DNA from: an uncultured Bacteroidales bacterium
Lineage (GTDB): Bacteria; Bacteroidota; Bacteroidia; Bacteroidales; UBA932
DNA: 5,886 nucleotides
Assembly (NCBI GenBank): GCA_946406095.1
Contig: CAMJJO010000112.1
Span: forward strand, 1 to 5,886
Direction of reading: 5' to 3'
The notes beneath the pieces were generated by a model. The model worked only from the letters and a program-made list of their open reading frames with translations. It was not told the DNA's origin and searched no databases. The position numbers were made by a program, and so were the translations under genes. Of the stretch, positions 1-5,886 are shown one piece after another (position 1 is the first letter of the stretch; the number at the start of each line of letters is the position of its first letter).

Positions 1-4
1 TTTG
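1..4 (+). promoter_or_regulatory. Possible 3' end of a -7 promoter box for the LysR-nucleosidase unit
   Basis: The window opens with TTTG, followed by five bases and then the ATG at 10. TTTG is the conserved 3' half of the Bacteroidota -7 element TAnnTTTG. The geometry resembles the complete box at 4422-4429, which ends four bases before its start codon. The first half of the element would lie outside the window, so this is only a suggestion. Confidence 0.22.
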
Positions 5-9
5 CATAT

Positions 10-378
10 ATGTTGGAAGATAACAGGATCAAGGTTTTTCTGGCGGTGGTGGAATGCGGCAATTTCACCGCAGCGGCGAACAAGCTGGGCATAACGCAAC
101 CGGCTGTGAGCCAGAACATTGCCGAGCTGGAGCGCATCCTCGGGGTGCAGCTGATGGACCGCGCACGCGGGGAAATCGCGCTGACCGAAAACGGCCGCCG
201 CTTCGAAGGCTATGCCCGCCAGATCGCACATTGGTACGACGTTGCGAACAGGGCTTTCAACCCCGATCCCCTGGCTCTGAAACCCCAGCCGGTCGAGCCT
301 GTCCGTTTACGCCTGGAGGATGGTTCCGAGGCCGAAGTATGGGCTTCCGGCAAAGATATTCACATAGAACTCAAATAA
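10..378 (+). CDS. Short LysR-type winged helix-turn-helix protein without effector domain
   Basis: This 122-residue protein is a probable cytoplasmic DNA-binding regulator. Residues about 5-65 are a clear LysR-type winged helix-turn-helix: the helices run through F19-T20-A21-A22-A23 and the recognition segment T29-Q30-P31-A32-V33-S34-Q35, followed by L40-E41, L44-G45 and the wing region around L58-T59-E60-N61-G62. A helix at about 65-82 fits the LysR dimerisation linker. Typical LysR proteins are near 300 residues with a periplasmic-binding-like effector domain. Here a proline-rich linker (83-97) leads to a short strand-rich tail (98-122), then a stop. The next gene starts 10 bases later, and I see no continuation of an effector domain in another frame, so it looks complete rather than frameshifted. 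The start at 10 fits the family N-terminus, although the frame stays open to the window edge. Close spacing suggests co-transcription with the nucleosidase. Targets are unknown; autoregulation is inference. A ModE-like N-terminal domain is an alternative description. Confidence 0.88.
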   Translation: MLEDNRIKVFLAVVECGNFTAAANKLGITQPAVSQNIAELERILGVQLMDRARGEIALTENGRRFEGYARQIAHWYDVANRAFNPDPLALKPQPVEPVRLRLEDGSEAEVWASGKDIHIELK

Positions 379-388
379 TACCCGCATC

Positions 389-1027
389 ATGAAAATCGGC
401 ATAATGACGGCGATGGACCAGGAGTACGAAATGGCTCGCAAGGTCCTGGCAAACAATAGCAAACACGAAATCATTCCCGTACACTGCGGCTGGGGAAAGG
501 TCAACTCCGCAGTCAATGCGTATAAACTCATAAGCGAGCATCATCCGGACTGCATCATCTCTACCGGATGTGCCGGCGGAATCGCCAAGGATGTCCATCT
601 GCTGGATGTGGTCGTTGCGGCCGAAGTGGCATACCACGACTGCTGGTATGGAGAGCCCAACGAATATGGGCAGGTTCAGGGGTTTCCGGCCCGTTTCAAG
701 GCCGATCCGGCATTGCTTGCCGCTGCCCGGAAACTCGAGGACAGCCGCCTCCGTTTCGGCCTGATGGCCAGTGGGGACCGTTTCTGCTCAGGCCCTGCCG
801 ACACGGCAATGATCCTGGGGCACTTCCCGGATGCTCTCGCCTGCGACATGGAATCAGGCTCCATCTCCCAGGTCTGCCACATGCATAATGTTCCCTTCCT
901 CAGCATGCGCGTCATAAGCGACACTGCCGAAGAAGAAAACCGTCTCGGCCAGTTCGAAAACTTCTGGGAGACGGTCGGAAGCGAATCTTTCGAAATCTTG
1001 AGCGCGTTTATCGACGCTATAGATTAA
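389..1027 (+). CDS. mtnN: 5'-methylthioadenosine/S-adenosylhomocysteine nucleosidase (MTAN)
   Basis: This 212-residue cytoplasmic enzyme belongs to the PNP/UDP phosphorylase fold family. It should hydrolyse the N-glycosidic bond of methylthioadenosine and S-adenosylhomocysteine, releasing adenine and feeding methionine salvage and the methyl cycle. The N-terminus matches the E. coli enzyme, with the catalytic acidic residue at E12 after the I-x-x-A-M stretch, which supports the start at 389. Other family signatures are T59-G60-C61-A62-G63-G64, Y82-H83-D84, F103-K104-A105-D106, S128-G129-D130-x-F132, M154-E155 (ribose-binding Glu), and R174-V-I-S177-D178, where D178 is the adenine-protonating Asp. 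Length is slightly below the E. coli protein (about 232). Two variations by recalled alignment are Cys61 where E. coli has Ser, and Asp153 where E. coli has Glu. The upstream gap is only 10 bases and has no Shine-Dalgarno sequence, so it is probably translated from the same message as the LysR protein. Its 3' end overlaps the convergent GH2 gene by 11 bases. A related futalosine-specific nucleosidase is possible but less likely. Confidence 0.93.
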   Translation: MKIGIMTAMDQEYEMARKVLANNSKHEIIPVHCGWGKVNSAVNAYKLISEHHPDCIISTGCAGGIAKDVHLLDVVVAAEVAYHDCWYGEPNEYGQVQGFPARFKADPALLAAARKLEDSRLRFGLMASGDRFCSGPADTAMILGHFPDALACDMESGSISQVCHMHNVPFLSMRVISDTAEEENRLGQFENFWETVGSESFEILSAFIDAID

Positions 1028-4000
1028 ATCCACTCAGTTTCACTTCAGGCTTGAGCGCTATGTCGAAATGGCGCTTGAGCACCCGTGCCGTAACGCATTT
1101 CTTCTCGCCGGGGAGGAGGTGGAAATAGTTGTCGGACCAGTCCACCGGAAGTATGCGATAATCGTCCGGAGTGCTTCCGAAGGCTGATGTCGAAAGGCCT
1201 GTGGGGGCGGGACCCGAGTTGACGGGTTTGTTGTTCAACAGGCTGAGTCTCAGCATCATTGCAGGTTCTGAGCCGGTATTCTCCAACTCCACGGACACCG
1301 TATAAGCTTCGTCATCCTCCGTTACCTTATAACTCTTGCGCAGCTTTGCTGCAGGCAGCTCGTTCAAGGCGCGGAAATCATCTTCCGGATATCCAAGCAC
1401 GTAGAAATTCTCGGAAAGGAGAGTTTCTCCATTCTTCAGGCATAGCTTGAGGAAACTGACCTTGCCTTCCGGCAGTTCCACTGAAGGGCCTTCGAAGGTG
1501 CTGTCGCCCGGCAGGGCCGACAGTTCGAAGTCGTATGACTGGATCTGCTTGCCGTGCATGTCCAGAAGTGCCGCGCAAGCCTGAAGGGGGCCGAGTCCAT
1601 CTGCTCCCCAGTTGGTTACCTCCAGCTTTTTGGAGAAGGCATTGTATTGGATATGAACCAGTTCGCAGGCCTTCTTGCTGGCGAAGTATGCAGCATCGCC
1701 GTCGAAGAAGTAGTCGTAAGGGCACCACACCAGCGAAGGCCAGGCATTGTGGCTCATCCACAGGAGAATGCCGCGCCGGTTGTTGCTGCGGCTTTCGAAT
1801 ACGGCGCGGAAGCCGTCATAATCCACCCACTGGGCAAGGTCGCAGAACTGCTTGGCGGAAGCAGGCTCGCCGAAACGGGAGACTACCGCCTCGTTGAACT
1901 TGTCCACGTGCTGCGCATTCTCGATGGCAAAATCATGCACTCCCCACATATCGTTCTGGGGCCAGAGTTTGTCGGCGGGGATGAAGCGCAGCAGGGTCTC
2001 GTAGTTCGGCACATTGGTGACACCCCGCTCGGAATGCATCCTGTCCTGCCCCCAGAGATTGAAGTATTGGGAAGAAGAATGCCTGAAGTAGGGGCCTTCC
2101 CCGCTCACTAACCCTCTGGAAGAGTGGGAGATATAGAAAATATCGCCATGCTCCCTGGCAACCAGCTTGCGAAGCTCTGCATCCAGGCTTGCGGGAGGCA
2201 AGCCCTCGTTGCGGCCGCAATACAACACTACGCTGGGGTGACGGCGTATCTTGCGCACATAGTCCTCCGCATTGTCCATGAAGAGTTTCTCGTCGTCCGG
2301 ATCTGGACCGTCGGAAGGATTGGCGAGCCAGAAATCCTGCCAGACCATGATGCCGTGGCGGTCGCAGGCCTCGTAGAATTCTTCGTCGGCAGTCTGCCCG
2401 ACCCAGTTGCGTATCATGGTGAAATTCATCTGCTTATGATATCCTACGGCGATGTCGTAGTCGCGTGCGGTGTAACGCAGGTTGAGTTCGCTGAAGCCCC
2501 AGTTTCCGCCCAGCCCGGCAACGCGGGTGCCGTTAACCCAGGCGGTCAGGCGCCCGTCTTCGGTAGAATAGCTCACCTGGCGGAGGCCCGCTTTGAAATC
2601 GAGTTCATCCGAAACAGCGCCGTCCTGGAGCACCGCCACCGAAGCATCATACAGATAGGCTTCGCCATAACGGTTGGGCCACCACAGGCGTGGGTTCTCC
2701 ATCCGGATTGTCTTGCTGACGCTGCGCTCTTCTCCTGCCGCGAGCTCCACCGGCAGCTCGAAGGACGCATCTCCTATCTTTCCCTGCCACAGCACTTTGC
2801 GGGCATCGGGGGCGGTATTTCTAAGCAACGCCTCCACCGTTACATCCGCAACGCTGGTTTCGGGCAGATTAAGCACAGTCTTTACTAGAGGATCGGATAC
2901 GGTGACATCCCCCTTCGTGCTGAAGCAGACATCCCTCCATATGCCTATGTTGCGCCCGCGGACGGTGGGAATCCAGTCCCAGCCTATGGATGCGTGGAAA
3001 GTGGGATTATCGGCCCCCAGCACGCCTCCGTTCGGGGGTATGCGCTTGAGAGTGTTGCCCTTGGCCGCACCGGGAGTGGCAGGGCGGTGGATCAGCACCT
3101 CCACTTCATTGTCCCCTTTGCGTACTATATCCGTAACATCGAAGCGCGCCCGGGTGAAGGCTCCGTCTATCCTGCCGAGGGCCTTGCCGTTCAGGCTCAC
3201 CTCCGCCTTCCAGTTGATGCCGCCAAAGTCCAGGAAGACCTTCCGGCCCTCCGCACCTTCGTAAGGAAGGGTGCCGCGGTAGATGAAGTCAGAGTTGAAG
3301 TATGAGTCGGAGATGTACTCCTGGTCGTTTGCGTAGGATATGTCCGGCACGGCGCCGAGGTCCATATAGCTCACAAGCACGGTCCCGGGCACTTTTGCGG
3401 GGATCCACGCTTCGGGATTGCCCGCTTCGCTCGCGCGGGCGAGTTTCCAGGCGGATTCCGGGGCTTCGAGATCGTTGCTGCCCCAGACTTCCCATTCTCC
3501 CATGGCGATGGGCTCTCCGTTCGCGGCGGGTTCCATCTCCATCTTTATATAACGGCCGCTGCCTTTCAGGGGCAGTTCGTTTTCTTCGCCGAAAACGGCA
3601 ACCCTGTGCCACTTGCGGCCATCTTTCGATGCCAGAATACGGCCGGATGCGGGACGGTTGGCCCAGTGGAATACGCAGTGGTCCAGTTTGGAGATAGCGC
3701 CAAGGTCCACCGTCAGCCACTGGGCTCCGGCATCTTCCGCCACCCAGAAACTGTGGAATTCTTCGTTGCCCACGACATCCAGGCGCTTGCCGTCCTTGAA
3801 GAAATCCCACTCCAGAAGCACCCATTCCTCCACTTCCTGGCCATCCAGGATAAGGCGGTAGCCATTTCGGGCCGGATCCGGCGTGATGCCGAAACTCATG
3901 GCCGTCTCCTTCCTGGGGATCAGGTCGAGGTCCATTTTGTGTATGCTTTCCCAGCTTGCGCCTCCATCCTTCGTGGCCTGTATTTCGGCCGTGGGAAGAG

Positions 4001-4376
4001 TTTCCGGGCGCTCTGCCTTATATCTCAGGGCCATGTTCAGGCGCATCGCATCCACCTCCTGATGGATGCCGTGCTCAAGGATGCTTAGTTCGTAGTGAGG
4101 ATCCGTCACCTTGTAATGCACCGCCCTGCGATGCTGGAAGGCCGATTCTTTCCTGTATTTGGGCGCGGGGCTGCCGTTCTCGAGCACTTCGTAGTAAACG
4201 GGGACGCCATCTTCGACGATGCCGTCCGTAACCAGTTGGGCCGTGTAATAATAATCTATGGCAGAAGAATGGTAAGCCGCCCTGTGGAGGGCGATGTTAC
4301 GGCTTTCTTCTGTCTGGGCACAGGAAACCAGCGCCACGAGGGCGATAGCGAGAAATGCGATTCGGGTGGATTTCAT
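1017..4376 (-). CDS. Lipoprotein family GH2 glycosidase, beta-mannosidase/exo-glucosaminidase type, with N-terminal discoidin-like region
   Basis: This 1119-residue enzyme probably removes a terminal sugar from a glycan at the cell envelope. A signal peptide (K2, R5, hydrophobic 6-18) ends in the lipobox L16-V17-S18-C19, with acidic residues at 23-24, suggesting a surface lipoprotein. Residues about 26-300 look like one split or two tandem discoidin (F5/8 C) modules: N27-I-A-L, Q47-L-V-T-D-G, then W220-L-T-V-D-L-G, W256 and R275-Y-I-K. The GH2 sugar-binding domain spans about 310-482, the Ig-like domain 488-600 (L564-W-W-P), and the TIM barrel 605-905, including R656-N657-W658 and W679-Q-D. 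Proposed acid/base is E724 in G-R-N-E, and proposed nucleophile E783 in H-S-E-R-G. Residues 910-1119 are C-terminal Ig-like domains; the last (L1087-L-L-P-G-E region) resembles that of exo-beta-D-glucosaminidases. N615-G-T plus G623-G-N-W-G replaces the more usual N-G-x-x-x-x-x-K-G-x-N-W. The start is set by the signal peptide. Substrate cannot be assigned: mannose, glucosamine or another beta-linked sugar are all possible. Family assignment is firm. Confidence 0.92.
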   Translation of the reverse strand: MKSTRIAFLAIALVALVSCAQTEESRNIALHRAAYHSSAIDYYYTAQLVTDGIVEDGVPVYYEVLENGSPAPKYRKESAFQHRRAVHYKVTDPHYELSILEHGIHQEVDAMRLNMALRYKAERPETLPTAEIQATKDGGASWESIHKMDLDLIPRKETAMSFGITPDPARNGYRLILDGQEVEEWVLLEWDFFKDGKRLDVVGNEEFHSFWVAEDAGAQWLTVDLGAISKLDHCVFHWANRPASGRILASKDGRKWHRVAVFGEENELPLKGSGRYIKMEMEPAANGEPIAMGEWEVWGSNDLEAPESAWKLARASEAGNPEAWIPAKVPGTVLVSYMDLGAVPDISYANDQEYISDSYFNSDFIYRGTLPYEGAEGRKVFLDFGGINWKAEVSLNGKALGRIDGAFTRARFDVTDIVRKGDNEVEVLIHRPATPGAAKGNTLKRIPPNGGVLGADNPTFHASIGWDWIPTVRGRNIGIWRDVCFSTKGDVTVSDPLVKTVLNLPETSVADVTVEALLRNTAPDARKVLWQGKIGDASFELPVELAAGEERSVSKTIRMENPRLWWPNRYGEAYLYDASVAVLQDGAVSDELDFKAGLRQVSYSTEDGRLTAWVNGTRVAGLGGNWGFSELNLRYTARDYDIAVGYHKQMNFTMIRNWVGQTADEEFYEACDRHGIMVWQDFWLANPSDGPDPDDEKLFMDNAEDYVRKIRRHPSVVLYCGRNEGLPPASLDAELRKLVAREHGDIFYISHSSRGLVSGEGPYFRHSSSQYFNLWGQDRMHSERGVTNVPNYETLLRFIPADKLWPQNDMWGVHDFAIENAQHVDKFNEAVVSRFGEPASAKQFCDLAQWVDYDGFRAVFESRSNNRRGILLWMSHNAWPSLVWCPYDYFFDGDAAYFASKKACELVHIQYNAFSKKLEVTNWGADGLGPLQACAALLDMHGKQIQSYDFELSALPGDSTFEGPSVELPEGKVSFLKLCLKNGETLLSENFYVLGYPEDDFRALNELPAAKLRKSYKVTEDDEAYTVSVELENTGSEPAMMLRLSLLNNKPVNSGPAPTGLSTSAFGSTPDDYRILPVDWSDNYFHLLPGEKKCVTARVLKRHFDIALKPEVKLSGFNL

Positions 4377-4392
4377 GCTGATTTAGTTTTTT

Positions 4393-4400
4393 CAAATATA
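4393..4400 (-). promoter_or_regulatory. Bacteroidota -7 box for the GH2 gene
   Basis: Read on the minus strand this is TATATTTG, an exact match to the Bacteroidota sigma factor -7 consensus TAnnTTTG. Sixteen bases, beginning with six A residues, separate it from the GH2 ATG at 4374-4376. That predicts a transcript start near 4387-4390 and a leader of roughly 10-14 bases. The A-rich leader fits initiation in this phylum, where Shine-Dalgarno sequences are often missing. Confidence 0.62.
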
Positions 4401-4421
4401 GCAATAACGGCCGATAAATGC

Positions 4422-4429
4422 TATATTTG
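4422..4429 (+). promoter_or_regulatory. Bacteroidota -7 box for the GHL10 gene, 4 bases before the ATG
   Basis: TATATTTG on the plus strand exactly matches the TAnnTTTG consensus. The ATG of the GHL10 gene at 4434 follows after only four bases (TGTC). With the usual spacing from a -7 box, transcription would begin at or within a few bases of the start codon, giving a leaderless or nearly leaderless message. No other intergenic promoter-like box serves this gene on the plus strand. Confidence 0.55.
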
Positions 4430-4433
4430 TGTC

Positions 4434-5846
4434 ATGAAAAAACATGCACTAAAACTTGCACTGCTCCTTTCTGCAGCATTGCTTATCTGCTCTTGCAATA
4501 AGAAAGAAGAATATCCGATGTTCTGGACCTGGCTCGAGGACATCCCCGAAATCGACATGGAATCAGCCTTCACCCACATGGAGGAGGCCGGTCTGGATGC
4601 AGTAATGCTTCACGCACCTTCCGTCGAGGCATACAAAAAGGATGTGGAGATTGCGCATCGCCACGGAATCAAGGTATATGCCTGGGTGTGGACTCTGAAT
4701 CCGCCCCGCCAGGAGCGTGCCCAGATGCTGGAGGAGCATCCGGACTGGTTCAGCGTCAACCGCCTCGGAGAGAGCGTGGTGGATCACAAGGCCTATGTGC
4801 GGTCCTACAAGTTCCTCTGCCCGGCGCTGCCCGAGGTGCGTGCATATCTCGAGAAGAAAGTGGAGGAGATCTGCGCCGTGGACGGAGTGGAGGGCATCTG
4901 CCTGGACTACTGCCGCCTGATTGACGTGGTGCTCCCGGTGTCGCTGGCTTATAATTACAACCTGAAGCAGGATACCGAGGTATGGCCCGTTTACGATTAC
5001 GGCTACCATCCCGCGATGTTGGAGAAGTTCCAGGAGAAATACGGCTATGATCCTCGCGAGCAGGAAGACCCTTCCCGCGACGAGAAATGGTGCGAATTCC
5101 GCTGCGAGCAGGTGAACGAGGTTGCGAACATAATGTGCGACGTGGCCCACAAGGCCGGCAAGAAGGTCACCGCTTCTCCTTTCTCTTCCATAGGCGTCTC
5201 CCGTTTCATGGTTTTCCAGGACTGGACCAAGTGGAATCTGGACCTGGTTCATCCCATGGCCTACTGCGATTTCTATACGATGGATCCTTCCTTCGCTCGC
5301 GACGTGACGCTTTCCAACTATCAGGAGAAACCTTCCGGAATCACATTGATGTGCGGTGTGGATACCGAGCTTGGAGGGGATCCGGAGCACATTTTCGAGA
5401 AGATGGATGCTGCATTCGGCGCCGGAGCGAAGGGTATCTCGCTCTATACTATCGAGGGACTGAACACCGCAGACCTGCGTGCCCGCTTCAAGGTGTATGC
5501 GGATAGCCTCCGCGCCGTGCGTGCTGCCGGCAAATTGCCCGAACCCCCGATGACCGCTCCTTCTATGGATCCGTTCGCGAATGCAGGAATGATGGCTGTG
5601 GTTGAGCGAAACATGCAGCGCGTTATCGCCGGGCAGGCAATCCACGAGTTCAGTGTGAACGGTATGGTGGAGGATGACCTTTCAGTCAGCTATCCCGCCC
5701 TGGACCTCGGCGAATGGGAACTCGTGCGCGAAAACGACCGAATCCGCGTCTATAACGTCACCGACCGCGCCAGCGGCATACGCCTGGAAGTCCTCTTCAT
5801 TACATACGGCCAGATTATCTCCGGCTGGGATGTCCGGCTGCTGTAG
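4434..5846 (+). CDS. Lipoprotein with GHL10-type (glycosyl hydrolase family 10-like) TIM barrel
   Basis: This 470-residue protein is a probable envelope-anchored glycan-acting enzyme. The signal peptide has K2, K3 and K7, a hydrophobic core at 8-19, and the lipobox I18-C19-S20-C21, followed by N-K-K-E-E (22-26), whose acidic pair suggests surface export. Residues about 28-360 form a TIM barrel like the GHL10/PF02638 group: a first strand at F30-W-T-W, H77-R-H-G-I-K leading to Y82-A-W-V-W, W105-F-S-V-N-R, L157-D158-Y159-C-R161, D270-L-V-H-P-M-A-Y277, D310-x-E312, and a last strand to Y338-T-I-E341. D158, E312 and E341 are candidate active-site acids; none is proven. Residues 360-470 form a tail with a linker rich in P and A, then a strand-rich segment I do not recognise. 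The frame is open upstream to 4095, but 4434 is the start because it begins the signal peptide and the upstream part lies antisense to the GH2 gene. Neighbouring GH2 suggests a shared glycan. Substrate and activity are unknown. Confidence 0.85.
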   Translation: MKKHALKLALLLSAALLICSCNKKEEYPMFWTWLEDIPEIDMESAFTHMEEAGLDAVMLHAPSVEAYKKDVEIAHRHGIKVYAWVWTLNPPRQERAQMLEEHPDWFSVNRLGESVVDHKAYVRSYKFLCPALPEVRAYLEKKVEEICAVDGVEGICLDYCRLIDVVLPVSLAYNYNLKQDTEVWPVYDYGYHPAMLEKFQEKYGYDPREQEDPSRDEKWCEFRCEQVNEVANIMCDVAHKAGKKVTASPFSSIGVSRFMVFQDWTKWNLDLVHPMAYCDFYTMDPSFARDVTLSNYQEKPSGITLMCGVDTELGGDPEHIFEKMDAAFGAGAKGISLYTIEGLNTADLRARFKVYADSLRAVRAAGKLPEPPMTAPSMDPFANAGMMAVVERNMQRVIAGQAIHEFSVNGMVEDDLSVSYPALDLGEWELVRENDRIRVYNVTDRASGIRLEVLFITYGQIISGWDVRLL

Positions 5847-5886
5847 CCAGACTTATTGTTCGGGCACTGATCAGAGTCCGGCGACA
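5847..5886. other. Start of the downstream intergenic region, no identifiable feature
   Basis: Forty bases follow the GHL10 stop codon. They contain an 8-bp palindrome, CTGATCAG at 5867-5874, with no loop and no T-tract, so it is not a convincing terminator. No start codon with a supported reading frame is visible before the window ends. Confidence 0.4.

Larger units (their letters stand above)
4393..4429. repeat. 11-bp perfect inverted repeat joining the two divergent -7 boxes
   Basis: CAAATATAGCA at 4393-4403 is the exact reverse complement of TGCTATATTTG at 4419-4429, with 15 bases between. Each arm contains a full -7 box plus three more matching bases (GCA/TGC), so the symmetry extends beyond what the promoter consensus alone requires. 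It may be simply a back-to-back promoter pair, or the arms may also be half-sites for a dimeric regulator acting on both genes. Confidence 0.72.
4377..4433. promoter_or_regulatory. Divergent AT-rich intergenic promoter region
   Basis: These 57 bases separate the start codons of the GH2 gene (leftward) and the GHL10 gene (rightward). By count 18 of 57 are G or C, far below the flanking coding sequence. The region holds one -7-type box on each strand and the inverted repeat described separately. It has no room for a long 5' leader on either side. No -33 TTG/TTTG element is visible at the expected distance upstream of either box. Confidence 0.7.

Noticed and set aside
54..392. Overlapping frame-two open reading frame across the LysR gene, considered as the remnant of a frameshifted effector domain
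   Set aside because: Its translation is rich in Arg, Gly and Pro and has no similarity to a LysR effector domain. The LysR frame itself keeps a sensible protein to its stop next to the following start.
2124..2888. A 254-codon plus-strand open frame antisense to the GH2 catalytic region, with others at 1554-2111 and 3606-4088
   Set aside because: All lie within the GH2 gene, whose frame shows continuous family motifs. The antisense products have no domain and mirror the codon pattern of the real strand.
4095..4433. In-frame upstream extension of the GHL10 gene to 4095
   Set aside because: The extra 113 residues are antisense to the GH2 signal peptide and discoidin region, cross the promoter gap, and would bury the signal peptide that starts at 4434.
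4563..5645. A 360-codon open frame on the minus strand, antisense to the GHL10 gene
   Set aside because: It is rich in His, Val, Leu and Arg with no recognisable domain, lies wholly inside a well-supported gene and has no promoter or signal. It is a shadow of a GC-rich coding sequence.
5867..5874. CTGATCAG palindrome after the GHL10 gene as a terminator or operator
   Set aside because: Eight bases with no loop and no T-tract are expected by chance, and the window ends too soon to see more context.
1..5886. CRISPR, tRNA/rRNA, insertion sequence, toxin-antitoxin or phage-defence system
   Set aside because: I found no direct repeat array, no tRNA-like cloverleaf, no transposase motifs and no unexplained gap larger than 57 bases. 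The four genes account for nearly all the sequence.

Overview
The window looks like chromosome from a GC-rich member of the Bacteroidota, probably order Bacteroidales (a Rikenellaceae/Alistipes-like or related gut lineage). Three things suggest this. Both long genes encode large secreted lipoprotein glycosidases of the type common in gut Bacteroidota. No start codon has a purine-rich Shine-Dalgarno sequence. The only real intergenic gap carries two exact matches to the Bacteroidota -7 promoter consensus TAnnTTTG. The genus is inference.

Layout: four genes fill almost the whole window. On the left, a two-gene plus-strand unit encodes a very short LysR-type DNA-binding protein (10-378) and, 10 bases later, a 5'-methylthioadenosine/S-adenosylhomocysteine nucleosidase (389-1027). 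It converges on a minus-strand gene for a 1119-residue family GH2 glycosidase (1017-4376), and the two 3' ends overlap by 11 bases. On the right, a plus-strand gene (4434-5846) encodes a 470-residue lipoprotein with a TIM barrel of the 'glycosyl hydrolase family 10-like' (GHL10) type. It is divergent from the GH2 gene across a 57-base AT-rich gap (18 G/C of 57). The last 40 bases after 5846 hold nothing I can name.

How the genes may work together: the nucleosidase recycles the by-products of SAM-dependent reactions in the cytoplasm, and the small LysR protein is probably its co-transcribed, perhaps autoregulatory, partner. The GH2 and GHL10 proteins both have signal peptides with lipoboxes and acidic residues soon after the lipidated cysteine, so both are probably envelope- or surface-anchored glycan-degrading proteins. 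They share a compact, symmetric divergent promoter and are likely to be controlled together. No SusC/SusD pair, sigma/anti-sigma pair or hybrid two-component sensor lies in the window, so this is not demonstrably a classical polysaccharide utilisation locus.

I see no RNA gene, CRISPR array, insertion sequence or other mobile element, and no convincing new defence or mobile system. The most unusual structure is the gap at 4377-4433: an 11-bp perfect inverted repeat whose two arms are the two -7 boxes. They are spaced so that each promoter's upstream region is the other's -7 box, and the GHL10 start codon is only 4 bases past its box, which suggests a leaderless or nearly leaderless mRNA.
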